A stretch of DNA of 64,000 nt from Apostichopus japonicus. Taxonomy: Eukaryota > Echinodermata > Holothuroidea > Aspidochirotida > Stichopodidae. The stretch lies in contig NC_092576.1 in the NCBI RefSeq assembly GCF_037975245.1, positions 39,641,611-39,705,610 of the forward strand, given 5' to 3'. Every line of letters starts with the position of its first letter. Positions within the stretch are counted from its first letter, which is position 1. Position numbers and translations under genes: made by a program. The notes beneath the pieces were generated by a model that did not search any database, had not been told where the DNA came from, and saw only the letters and a list, made by a program, of their open reading frames with translations. This document shows positions 1 to 12,500 of this stretch, piece after piece.

Positions 1-116
1 ATGAGCATTATTACGTGTATATTACGTCTATAAGGAACGACATAGACGCTGATTTCGGCAATGATTTGTAAATATGTATCATGAGTTGCGAATAGATACA
101 CCAGGGTAACCATATC

Positions 117-166
117 CACGGTCAATAAATAGCTATTATCGATCGGCTATACGCAATTGCAGTGAT
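117..166 (+). repeat. Internal sub-repeat of the array unit, copy 1
   Basis: A stretch of about 50 bp beginning CACGGTCAATAAATAGCTAT is repeated later in the same unit at 465-513 with about 80-90 percent identity by eye. The short motif GTGTCGAAGCTA also recurs three times per unit (231, 534 and, as GTATCGAAGCTA, 584). The present unit therefore arose from smaller repeats. This pair is also the likely substrate of the deletion in the last unit. Confidence 0.8.
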
Positions 167-281
167 TACGTCATCTGTTTCTCGTATGGAAGGTATACCC
201 ATAGCTATTACCGATTGACTGGACGACAACGTGTCGAAGCTACTTAGGCTATGCTACCATGATAGCTTAAGTACAAGCGGC

Positions 282-349
282 CTGTTGGTGTATATGGATG
301 GCTCTCGTCTTGTATGCGCGAGATCCCGGGTTCGATTCCCGGCCAACAT
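282..349 (+). tRNA. tRNA-like Pol III unit, block A type (first of 33)
   Basis: The 68-nt segment can be laid out as a tRNA. The acceptor strands CTGTTGG and CCAACAT pair at 6 of 7 positions. The anticodon arm has loop CTTGTAT, which puts TGT in the anticodon position. The variable region is AGATC, and the T arm is CCGGG-TTCGATT-CCCGG with perfect pairing. The B box (329-339, GGTTCGATTCC) matches consensus exactly. The A box (286-297) misses one position. A five-T run follows the 3' end at once. Weak points are an unpaired, short D arm and one mismatch in the anticodon stem, so it may be a tRNA pseudogene or SINE-like head. Other block-A copies start at 943, 1604, 2265, 2924, 3582, 4241, 4899, 5560, 6218, 6879, 7540, 8201, 8862, 9523, 10184, 10845, 11503, 12161, 12820, 13479, 14136, 14795, 15454 and 16111. 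Confidence 0.5.
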
Positions 350-464
350 TTTTGTCCTTTTACATTTTGTTGCTTTTATTTTGATTTGCACGATTGATGA
401 ACATGCAGCTTTTGAATGTGTTGCATTCTAACTACTGAAACGGTATAATTTGTTTTCATATTTT

Positions 465-513
465 CACGGTCAATAAATAGCTATCACCGATCGTCTATAG
501 GCAATTACAGTGA
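465..513 (+). repeat. Internal sub-repeat of the array unit, copy 2
   Basis: This is the second copy of the 50-bp element at 117-166. It reads CACGGTCAATAAATAGCTATCACCGATCG at its start and is followed by the T-run (7-9 T) that varies in length among units. The sub-repeat pair occurs in every full unit of the array. Confidence 0.8.
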
Positions 514-3500
514 ATAAGCCATTTTTTTTTATCGTGTCGAAGCTATCTATTTGCCGTAAGCACATGCATTACCTATAGATGATGTATCGAAGCTACGTTT
601 CAGGTGTAAAGGCCCCTTCGCGTCGCTTTTTTGTTTGGATACAAGTCAAAACAGGCGTCGAATGAGCATTATTACGTGTATATTACGTCTATAAGGAACG
701 ACATAGACGCTGATTTCGGCAATGATTTGTAAATATGTATCATGAGTTGCGAATAGATACACCAGGGTAACCATATCCACGGTCAATAAATAGCTATTAT
801 CGATCGGCTATACGCAATTGCAGTGATTACGTCATCTGTTTCTCGTATGGAAGGTATACCCATAGCTATTACCGATTGACTGGACGACAACGTGTCGAAG
901 CTACTTAGGCTATGCTACCATGATAGCTTAAGTACAAGCGGCCTGTTGGTGTATATGGATGGCTCTCGTCTTGTATGCGCGAGATCCCGGGTTCGATTCC
1001 CGGCCAACATTTTTGTCCTTTTACATTTTGTTGCTTTTATTTTGATTTGCACGATTGATGAACATGCAGCTTTTGAATGTGTTGCATTCTAACTACTGAA
1101 ACGGTATAATTTGTTTTCATGTTTTCACGGTCAATAAATAGCTATCACCGATCGTCTATAGGCAATTACAGTGAATAAGCCATTTTTTTTTATCGTGTCG
1201 AAGCTATCTATTTGCCGTAAGCACATGCATTACCTATAGATGATGTATCGAAGCTACGTTTCAGGTGTAAAGGCCCCTTCGCGTCGCTTTTTTGTTTGGA
1301 TACAAGTCAAAACAGGCGTCGAATGAGCATTATTACGTGTATATTACGTCTATAAGGAACGACATAGACGCTGATTTCGGCAATGATTTGTAAATATGTA
1401 TCATGAGTTGCGAATAGATACACCAGGGTAACCATATCCACGGTCAATAAATAGCTATTATCGATCGGCTATACGCAATTGCAGTGATTACGTCATCTGT
1501 TTCTCGTATGGAAGGTATACCCATAGCTATTACCCATTGACTGGACGACAACGTGTCGAAGCTACTTAGGCTATGCTACCATGATAGCTTAAGTACAAGC
1601 GGCCTGTTGGTGTATATGGATGGCTCTCGTCTTGTATGCGCGAGATCCCGGGTTCGATTCCCGGCCAACATTTCTGTCCTTTTACATTTTGTTGCTTTTA
1701 TTTTGATTTGCACGATTGATGAACATGCAGCTTTTGAATGTGTTGCATTCTAACTACTGAAACGGTATAATTTGTTTTCATGTTTTCACGGTCAATAAAT
1801 AGCTATCACCGATCGTCTATAGGCAATTACAGTGAATAAGCCATTTTTTTTTATCGTGTCGAAGCTATCTATTTGCCGTAAGCACATGCATGATCTATAG
1901 ATGATGTATCGAAGCTACGTTTCAGGTGTAAAGGCCCCTTCGCGTCGCTTTTTTGTTTGGATACAAGTCAAAACAGGCGTCGAATGAGCATTATTACGTG
2001 TATATTACGTCTATAAGGAACGACATAGACGCTGATTTCGGCAATGATTTGTAAATATGTATCATGAGTTGCGAATAGATACACCAGGGTAACCATATCC
2101 AAGGTCAATAAATAGCTATTATCGATCGGCTATACGCAATTGCAGTGATTACGTCATCTGTTTCTCGTATCGAAGGTATACCCATAGCTATTACCGATTG
2201 ACTGGACGACAACGTGTCGAAGCTACTTAGGCTATGCTACCATGATAGCTTAAGTACAAGCGGCCTGTTGGTGTATATGGATGGCTCTCGTCTTCTATGC
2301 GCGAGATCCCGGGTTCGATTCCCGGCCAACATTTTTGTCCTTTTACATTTTGTTGCTTTTATTTTGATTTGCACGATTGATGAACATGCAGCTTTTGTAT
2401 GTGTTGCATTCTAACTACTGAAACGGTATAATTTGTTTTCATGTTTTCACGGTCAATAAATAGCTATCACCGATCGTCTATAGGCAATTACAGTGAATAA
2501 GCCATTTTTTTATCGTGTCGAAGCTATCAATTTGCCGTAAGCACATGCATTACCTATAGATGATGTATCGAAGCTACGTTTCAGGTGTAAAGGCCCCTTC
2601 GCGTCGCTTTTTTGTTTGGATACAAGTCAAAACAGGCGTCGAATGAGCATTATTACGTGTATATTACGTCTATAAGGAACGACATAGACGCTGATTTCGG
2701 CAATGATTTGTAAATATGTATCATGAGTTGCGAATAGATACACCAGGGTAACCATATCCACGGTCAATAAATAGCTATTATCGATCGGCTATACGCAATT
2801 GCAGTGATTACGTCATCTGTTTCTCGTATCGAAGGTATACCCATAGCTATTACCGATTGACTGGACGACAACGTGTCGAAGCTACTTAGGCTATGCTACC
2901 ATGATAGCTTAAGTACAAGCGGCCTGTTGGTGTATATGGATGGCTCTCGTCTTCTATGCGCGAGATCCCGGGTTCGATTCCCGGCCAACATTTTTGTCCT
3001 TTTACATTTTGTTGCTTTTATTTTGATTTGCACGATTGATGAACATGCAGCTTTTGAGTGTGTTGCATTCTAACTACTGAAACGGTATAATTTGTTTTCA
3101 TGTTTTCACGGTCAATAAATAGCTATCACCGATCGTCTATAGGCAATTACAGTGAATAAGCCATTTTTTTATCGTGTCGAAGCTATCTATTTGCCGTAAG
3201 CACATGCATTACCTATAGATGATGTATCGAAGCTACGTTTCAGGTGTAAAGGCCCCTTCGCGTCGCTTTTTTTTTGGATACAAGTCAAAACAGGCGTCGA
3301 ATGAGCATTATTACGTGTATATTACGTCTATAAGGAACGACATAGACGCTGATTTCGGCAATGATTTGTAAATATGTATCATGAGTTGCGAATAGATACA
3401 CCAGGGTAACCATATCCACGGTCAATAAATAGCTATTATCGATCGGCTATACGCAATTGCAGTGATTACGTCATCTGTTTCTCGTATGGAAGGTATACCC

Positions 3501-6500
3501 ATAGCTATTACCGATTGACTGGACGACAACGTGTCGAAGCTACTTAGGCTATGCTACCATGATAGCTTAAGTACAAGCGGCCTGTTGGTGTATATGGATG
3601 GCTCTCGTCTTGTATGCGCGAGATCCCGGGTTCGATTCCCGGCCAACATTTTTGTCCTTTTACATTTTGTTGCTTTTATTTTGATTTGCACGATTGATGA
3701 ACATGCAGCTTTTGAATGTGTTGCATTCTAACTACTGAAACGGTATAATTTGTTTTCATGTTTTCACGGTCAATAAATAGCTATCACCGATCGTCTATAG
3801 GCAATTACAGTGAATAAGCCATTTTTTTATCGTGTCGAAGCTATCTATTTGCCGTAAACACATGCATTACCTATAGATGATGTATCGAAGCTACGTTTCA
3901 GGTGTAAAGGCCCCTTCGCGTCGCTTTTTTGTTTGGATACAAGTCAAAACAGGCGTCGAATGAGCATTATTACGTGTATATTACGTCTATAAGGAACGAC
4001 ATAGACGCTGATTTCGGCAATGATTTGTAAATATGTATCATGAGTTGCGAATAGATACACCAGGGTAACCATATCCACGGTCAATAAATAGCTATTATCG
4101 ATCGGCTATACGCAATTGCAGTGATTACGTCATCTGTTTCTCGTATCGAAGGTATACCCATAGCTATTACCGATTGACTGGACGACAACGTGTCGAAGCT
4201 ACTTAGGCTATGCTACCATGATAGCTTAAGTACAAGCGGCCTGTTGGTGTATATGGATGGCTCTCGTCTTCTATGCGCGAGATCCCGGGTTCGATTCCCG
4301 GCCAACATTTTTGTCCTTTTACATTTTGTTGCTTTTATTTTGATTTGCACGATTGATGAACATGCAGCTTTTGAGTGTGTTGCATTCTAACTACTGAAAC
4401 GGTATAATTTGTTTTCATGTTTTCACGGTCAATAAATAGCTATCACCGATCGTCTATAGGCAATTACAGTGAATAAGCCATTTTTTTATCGTGTCGAAGC
4501 TATCTATTTGCCGTAAGCACATGCATTACCTATAGATGATGTATCGAAGCTACGTTTCAGGTGTAAAGGCCCCTTCGCGTCGCTTTTTTTTTGGATACAA
4601 GTCAAAACAGGCGTCGAATGAGCATTATTACGTGTATATTACGTCTATAAGGAACGACATAGACGCTGATTTCGGCAATGATTTGTAAATATGTATCATG
4701 AGTTGCGAATAGATACACCAGGGTAACCATATCCACGGTCAATAAATAGCTATTATCGATCGGCTATACGCAATTGCAGTGATTACGTCATCTGTTTCTC
4801 GTATGGAAGGTATACCCATAGCTATTACCGATTGACTGGACGACAACGTGTCGAAGCTACTTAGGCTATGCTACCATGATAGCTTAAGTACAAGCGGCCT
4901 GTTGGTGTATATGGATGGCTCTCGTCTTGTATGCGCGAGATCCCGGGTTCGATTCCCGGCCAACATTTTTGTCCTTTTACATTTTGTTGCTTTTATTTTG
5001 ATTTGCACGATTGATGAACATGCAGCTTTTGAATGTGTTGCATTCTAACTACTGAAACGGTATAATTTGTTTTCATGTTTTCACGGTCAATAAATAGCTA
5101 TCACCGATCGTCTATAGGCAATTACAGTGAATAAGCCATTTTTTTTTATCGTGTCGAAGCTATCTATTTGCCGTAAGCACATGCATTACCTATAGATGAT
5201 GTATCGAAGCTACGTTTCAGGTGTAAAGGCCCCTTCGCGTCGCTTTTTTGTTTGTATACAAGTCAAAACAGGCGTCGAATGAGCATTATTACGTGTATAT
5301 TACGTCTATAAGGAACGACATAGACGCTGATTTCGGCAATGATTTGTAAATATGTATCATGAGTTGCGAATAGATACACCAGGGTAACCATATCCACGGT
5401 CAATAAATAGCTATTATCGATCGGCTATACGCAATTGCAGTGATTACGTCATCTGTTTCTCGTATGGAAGGTATACCCATAGCTATTACCGATTGACTGG
5501 ACGACAACGTGTCGAAGCTACTTAGGCTATGCTACCATGATAGCTTAAGTACAAGCGGCCTGTTGGTGTATATGGATGGCTCTCGTCTTCTATGCGCGAG
5601 ATCCCGGGTTCGATTCCCGGCCAACATTTTTGTCCTTTTACATTTTGTTGCTTTTATTTTGATTTGCACGATTGATGAACATGCAGCTTTTGAGTGTGTT
5701 GCATTCTAACTACTGAAACGGTATAATTTGTTTTCATGTTTTCACGGTCAATAAATAGCTATCACCGATCGTCTATAGGCAATTACAGTGAATAAGCCAT
5801 TTTTTTATCGTGTCGAAGCTATCTATTTGCCGTAAGCACATGCATTACCTATAGATGATGTATCGAAGCTACGTTTCAGGTGTAAAGGCCCCTTCGCGTC
5901 GCTTTTTTTTTGGATACAAGTCAAAACAGGCGTCGAATGAGCATTATTACGTGTATATTACGTCTATAAGGAACGACATAGACGCTGATTTCGGCAATGA
6001 TTTGTAAATATGTATCATGAGTTGCGAATAGATACACCAGGGTAACCATATCCACGGTCAATAAATAGCTATTATCGATCGGCTATACGCAATTGCAGTG
6101 ATTACGTCATCTGTTTCTCGTATGGAAGGTATACCCATAGCTATTACCGATTGACTGGACGACAACGTGTCGAAGCTACTTAGGCTATGCTACCATGATA
6201 GCTTAAGTACAAGCGGCCTGTTGGTGTATATGGATGGCTCTCGTCTTGTATGCGCGAGATCCCGGGTTCGATTCCCGGCCAACATTTTTGTCCTTTTACA
6301 TTTTGTTGCTTTTATTTTGATTTGCACGATTGATGAACATGCAGCTTTTGAATGTGTTGCATTCTAACTACTGAAACGGTATAATTTGTTTTCATGTTTT
6401 CACGGTCAATAAATAGCTATCACCGATCGTCTATAGGCAATTACAGTGAATAAGCCATTTTTTTTTATCGTGTCGAAGCTATCTATTTGCCGTAAGCACA

Positions 6501-9500
6501 TGCATTACCTATAGATGATGTATCGAAGCTACGTTTCAGGTGTAAAGGCCCCTTCGCGTCGCTTTTTTGTTTGGATACAAGTCAAAACAGGCGTCGAATG
6601 AGCATTATTACGTGTATATTACGTCTATAAGGAACGACATAGACGCTGATTTCGGCAATGATTTGTAAATATGTATCATGAGTTGCGAATAGATACACCA
6701 GGGTAACCATATCCACGGTCAATAAATAGCTATTATCGATCGGCTATACGCAATTGCAGTGATTACGTCATCTGTTTCTCGTATGGAAGGTATACCCATA
6801 GCTATTACCGATTGACTGGACGACAACGTGTCGAAGCTACTTAGGCTATGCTACCATGATAGCTTAAGTACAAGCGGCCTGTTGGTGTATATGGATGGCT
6901 CTCGTCTTGTATGCGCGAGATCCCGGGTTCGATTCCCGGCCAACATTTTTGTCCTTTTACATTTTGTTGCTTTTATTTTGATTTGCACGATTGATGAACA
7001 TGCAGCTTTTGAATGGGTTGCATTCTAACTACTGAAACGGTATAATTTGTTTTCATGTTTTCACGGTCAATAAATAGCTATCACCGATCGTCTATAGGCA
7101 ATTACAGTGAATAAGCCATTTTTTTTTATCGTGTCGAAGCTATCTATTTGCCGTAAGCACATGCATTACCTATAGATGATGTATCGAAGCTACGTTTCAG
7201 GTGTAAAGGCCCCTTCGCGTCGCTTTTTTGTTTGGATACAAGTCAAAACAGGCGTCGAATGAGCATTATTACGTGTATATTACGTCTATAAGGAACGACA
7301 TAGACGCTGATTTCGGCAATGATTTGTAAATATGTATCATGAGTTGCGAATAGATACACCAGGGTAACCATATCCACGGTCAATAAATAGCTATTATCGA
7401 TCGGCTATACGCAATTGCAGTGATTACGTCATCTGTTTCTCGTATGGAAGGTATACCCATAGCTATTACCCATTGACTGGACGACAACGTGTCGAAGCTA
7501 CTTAGGCTATGCTACCATGATAGCTTAAGTACAAGCGGCCTGTTGGTGTATATGGATGGCTCTCGTCTTGTATGCGCGAGATCCCGGGTTCGATTCCCGG
7601 CCAACATTTTTGTCCTTTTACATTTTGTTGCTTTTATTTTGATTTGCACGATTGATGAACATGCAGCTTTTGAATGGGTTGCATTCTAACTACTGAAACG
7701 GTATAATTTGTTTTCATGTTTTCACGGTCAATAAATAGCTATCACCGATCGTCTATAGGCAATTACAGTGAATAAGCCATTTTTTTTTATCGTGTCGAAG
7801 CTATCTATTTGCCGTAAGCACATGCATTACCTATAGATGATGTATCGAAGCTACGTTTCAGGTGTAAAGGCCCCTTCGCGTCGCTTTTTTGTTTGGATAC
7901 AAGTCAAAACAGGCGTCGAATGAGCATTATTACGTGTATATTACGTCTATAAGGAACGACATAGACGCTGATTTCGGCAATGATTTGTAAATATGTATCA
8001 TGAGTTGCGAATAGATACACCAGGGTAACCATATCCACGGTCAATAAATAGCTATTATCGATCGGCTATACGCAATTGCAGTGATTACGTCATCTGTTTC
8101 TCGTATGGAAGGTATACCCATAGCTATTACCGATTGACTGGACGACAACGTGTCGAAGCTACTTAGGCTATGCTACCATGATAGCTTAAGTACAAGCGGC
8201 CTGTTGGTGTATATGGATGGCTCTCGTCTTGTATGCGCGAGATCCCGGGTTCGATTCCCGGCCAACATTTTTGTCCTTTTACATTTTGTTGCTTTTATTT
8301 TGATTTGCACGATTGATGAACATGCAGCTTTTGAATGTGTTGCATTCTAACTACTGAAACGGTATAATTTGTTTTCATGTTTTCACGGTCAATAAATAGC
8401 TATCACCGATCGTCTATAGGCAATTACAGTGAATAAGCCATTTTTTTTTATCGTGTCGAAGCTATCTATTTGCCGTAAGCACATGCATTACCTATAGATG
8501 ATGTATCGAAGCTACGTTTCAGGTGTAAAGGCCCCTTCGCGTCGCTTTTTTGTTTGGATACAAGTCAAAACAGGCGTCGAATGAGCATTATTACGTGTAT
8601 ATTACGTCTATAAGGAACGACATAGACGCTGATTTCGGCAATGATTTGTAAATATGTATCATGAGTTGCGAATAGATACACCAGGGTAACCATATCCACG
8701 GTCAATAAATAGCTATTATCGATCGGCTATACGCAATTGCAGTGATTACGTCATCTGTTTCTCGTATGGAAGGTATACCCATAGCTATTACCGATTGACT
8801 GGACGACAACGTGTCGAAGCTACTTAGGCTATGCTACCATGATAGCTTAAGTACAAGCGGCCTGTTGGTGTATATGGATGGCTCTCGTCTTGTATGCGCG
8901 AGATCCCGGGTTCGATTCCCGGCCAACATTTTTGTCCTTTTACATTTTGTTGCTTTTATTTTGATTTGCACGATTGATGAACATGCAGCTTTTGAATGTG
9001 TTGCATTCTAACTACTGAAACGGTATAATTTGTTTTCATGTTTTCACGGTCAATAAATAGCTATCACCGATCGTCTATAGGCAATTACAGTGAATAAGCC
9101 ATTTTTTTTTATCGTGTCGAAGCTATCTATTTGCCGTAAGCACATGCATTACCTATAGATGATGTATCGAAGCTACGTTTCAGGTGTAAAGGCCCCTTCG
9201 CGTCGCTTTTTTGTTTGGATACAAGTCAAAACAGGCGTCGAATGAGCATTATTACGTGTATATTACGTCCATAAGGAACGACATAGACGCTGATTTCGGC
9301 AATGATTTGTAAATATGTATCATGAGTTGCGAATAGATACACCAGGGTAACCATATCCACGGTCAATAAATAGCTATTATCGATCGGCTATACGCAATTG
9401 CAGTGATTACGTCATCTGTTTCTCGTATGGAAGGTATACCCATAGCTATTACCCATTGACTGGACGACAACGTGTCGAAGCTACTTAGGCTATGCTACCA

Positions 9501-12500
9501 TGATAGCTTAAGTACAAGCGGCCTGTTGGTGTATATGGATGGCTCTCGTCTTGTATGCGCGAGATCCCGGGTTCGATTCCCGGCCAACATTTTTGTCCTT
9601 TTACATTTTGTTGCTTTTATTTTGATTTGCACGATTGATGAACATGCAGCTTTTGAATGTGTTGCATTCTAACTACTGAAACGGTATAATTTGTTTTCAT
9701 GTTTTCACGGTCAATAAATAGCTATCACCGATCGTCTATAGGCAATTACAGTGAATAAGCCATTTTTTTTTATCGTGTCGAAGCTATCTATTTGCCGTAA
9801 GCACATGCATTACCTATAGATGATGTATCGAAGCTACGTTTCAGGTGTAAAGGCCCCTTCGCGTCGCTTTTTTGTTTGGATACAAGTCAAAACAGGCGTC
9901 GAATGAGCATTATTACGTGTATATTACGTCTATAAGGAACGACATAGACGCTGATTTCGGCAATGATTTGTAAATATGTATCATGAGTTGCGAATAGATA
10001 CACCAGGGTAACCATATCCACGGTCAATAAATAGCTATTATCGATCGGCTATACGCAATTGCAGTGATTACGTCATCTGTTTCTCGTATGGAAGGTATAC
10101 CCATAGCTATTACCCATTGACTGGACGACAACGTGTCGAAGCTACTTAGGCTATGCTACCATGATAGCTTAAGTACAAGCGGCCTGTTGGTGTATATGGA
10201 TGGCTCTCGTCTTGTATGCGCGAGATCCCGGGTTCGATTCCCGGCCAACATTTTTGTCCTTTTACATTTTGTTGCTTTTATTTTGATTTGCACGATTGAT
10301 GAACATGCAGCTTTTGAATGGGTTGCATTCTAACTACTGAAACGGTATAATTTGTTTTCATGTTTTCACGGTCAATAAATAGCTATCACCGATCGTCTAT
10401 AGGCAATTACAGTGAATAAGCCATTTTTTTTTATCGTGTCGAAGCTATCTATTTGCCGTAAGCACATGCATTACCTATAGATGATGTATCGAAGCTACGT
10501 TTCAGGTGTAAAGGCCCCTTCGCGTCGCTTTTTTGTTTGGATACAAGTCAAAACAGGCGTCGAATGAGCATTATTACGTGTATATTACGTCTATAAGGAA
10601 CGACATAGACGCTGATTTCGGCAATGATTTGTAAATATGTATCATGAGTTGCGAATAGATACACCAGGGTAACCATATCCAAGGTCAATAAATAGCTATT
10701 ATCGATCGGCTATACGCAATTGCAGTGATTACGTCATCTGTTTCTCGTATCGAAGGTATACCCATAGCTATTACCGATTGACTGGACGACAACGTGTCGA
10801 AGCTACTTAGGCTATGCTACCATGATAGCTTAATTACAAGCGGCCTGTTGGTGTATATGGATGGCTCTCGTCTTGTATGCGCGAGATCCCGGGTTCGATT
10901 CCCGGCCAACATTTTTGTCCTTTTACATTTTGTTGCTTTTATTTTGATTTGCACGATTGATGAACATGCAGCTTTTGAATGTGTTGCATTCTAACTACTG
11001 AAACGGTATAATTTGTTTTCATGTTTTCACGGTCAATAAATAGCTATCACCGATCGTCTATAGGCAATTACAGTGAATAAGCCATTTTTTTATCGTGTCG
11101 AAGCTATCTATTTGCCGTAAGCACATGCATTACCTATAGATGATGTATCGAAGCTACGTTTCAGGTGTAAAGGCCCCTTCGCGTCGCTTTTTTTTTTGGA
11201 TACAAGTCAAAACAGGCGTCGAATGAGCATTATTACGTGTATATTACGTCTATAAGGAACGACATAGACGCTGATTTCGGCAATGATTTGCAATTTGTAT
11301 CATGAGTTGCGAATAGATACACCAGGGTAACCATATCCACGGTCAATAAATAGCTATTATCGATCGGCTATACGCAATTGCAGTGATTACGTCATCTGTT
11401 TCTCGTATGGAAGGTATACCCATAGCTATTACCGATTGACTGGACGACAACATGTCGAAGCTACTTAGGCTATGCTACCATGGTAGCTTAAGTACAAGCG
11501 GCCTGTTGGTGTATATGGATGGCTCTCGTCTTGTATGCGCGAGATCCCGGGTTCGATTCCCGGCCCACATTTGTGTCCTTTTACATTTTGTTGCTTTTAT
11601 TTTGATTTGCACGATTGATGAACATGCAGCTTTTGAATGTGTTGCATTCTAACTACTGAAACGGTATAATTTGTTTTCATGTTTTCACGGTCAATAAATA
11701 GCTATCACCGATCGTCTATAGGCAATTACAGTGAATAAGCCATTTTTTTATCGTGTCGAAGCTATCTATTTGCCGTAAGCACATGCATTACCTATAGATG
11801 ATGTATCGAAGCTACGTTTCAGGTGTAAAGGCCCCTTCGCGTCGCTTTTTTGTTTGGATACAAGTCAAAACAGGCGTCGAATGAGCATTATTACGTGTAT
11901 ATTACGTCTATAAGGAACGACATAGACGCTGATTTCGGGAATAATTTCTAAATATGTATCATGAGTTGCGAAAAATACACCAGGGTAACCATATCCAAGG
12001 TCAATAAATAGCTATTATCGATCGGCTATACGCAATTGCAGTGATTACGTCATCTGTTTCTCGTATCGAAGGTATACCCATAGCTATTACCCATTGACTG
12101 GACGACAACGTGTCGAAGCTACTTAGGCTATGCTACCATGATAGCTTAAGTACAAGCGGCCTGTTGGTGTATATGGATGGCTCTCGTCTTGTATGCGCGA
12201 GATCCCGGGTTCGATTCCCGGCCAACATTTTTGTCCTTTTACATTTTGTTGCTTTTATTTTGATTTGCACGATTGATGAACATGCAGCTTTTGAATGTGT
12301 TGCATTCTAACTACTGAAACGGTATAATTTGTTTTCATGTTTTCACGGTCAATAAATAGCTATCACCGATCGTCTATTGGCAATTACAGTGAATAAGCCA
12401 TTTTTTTATCGTGTCGAAGCTATCTATTTGCCGTAAACACATGCATTACCTATAGATGATGTATCGAAGCTACGTTTCAGGTGTAAAGGCCCCTTCGCGT

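Noticed and set aside
231-431. A conserved 66-residue open frame repeated in all 33 array units
   Set aside because: It starts with GTG, runs straight through the tRNA-like segment, and its conservation is explained by repeat homogenisation. Differences between blocks A and B show no obvious preference for silent changes.
1-662. 5S rRNA, snRNA or spliced-leader gene in the array unit
   Set aside because: I found none of the conserved 5S internal control sequences or snRNA Sm-site and stem arrangements; only the tRNA-like core is recognisable.
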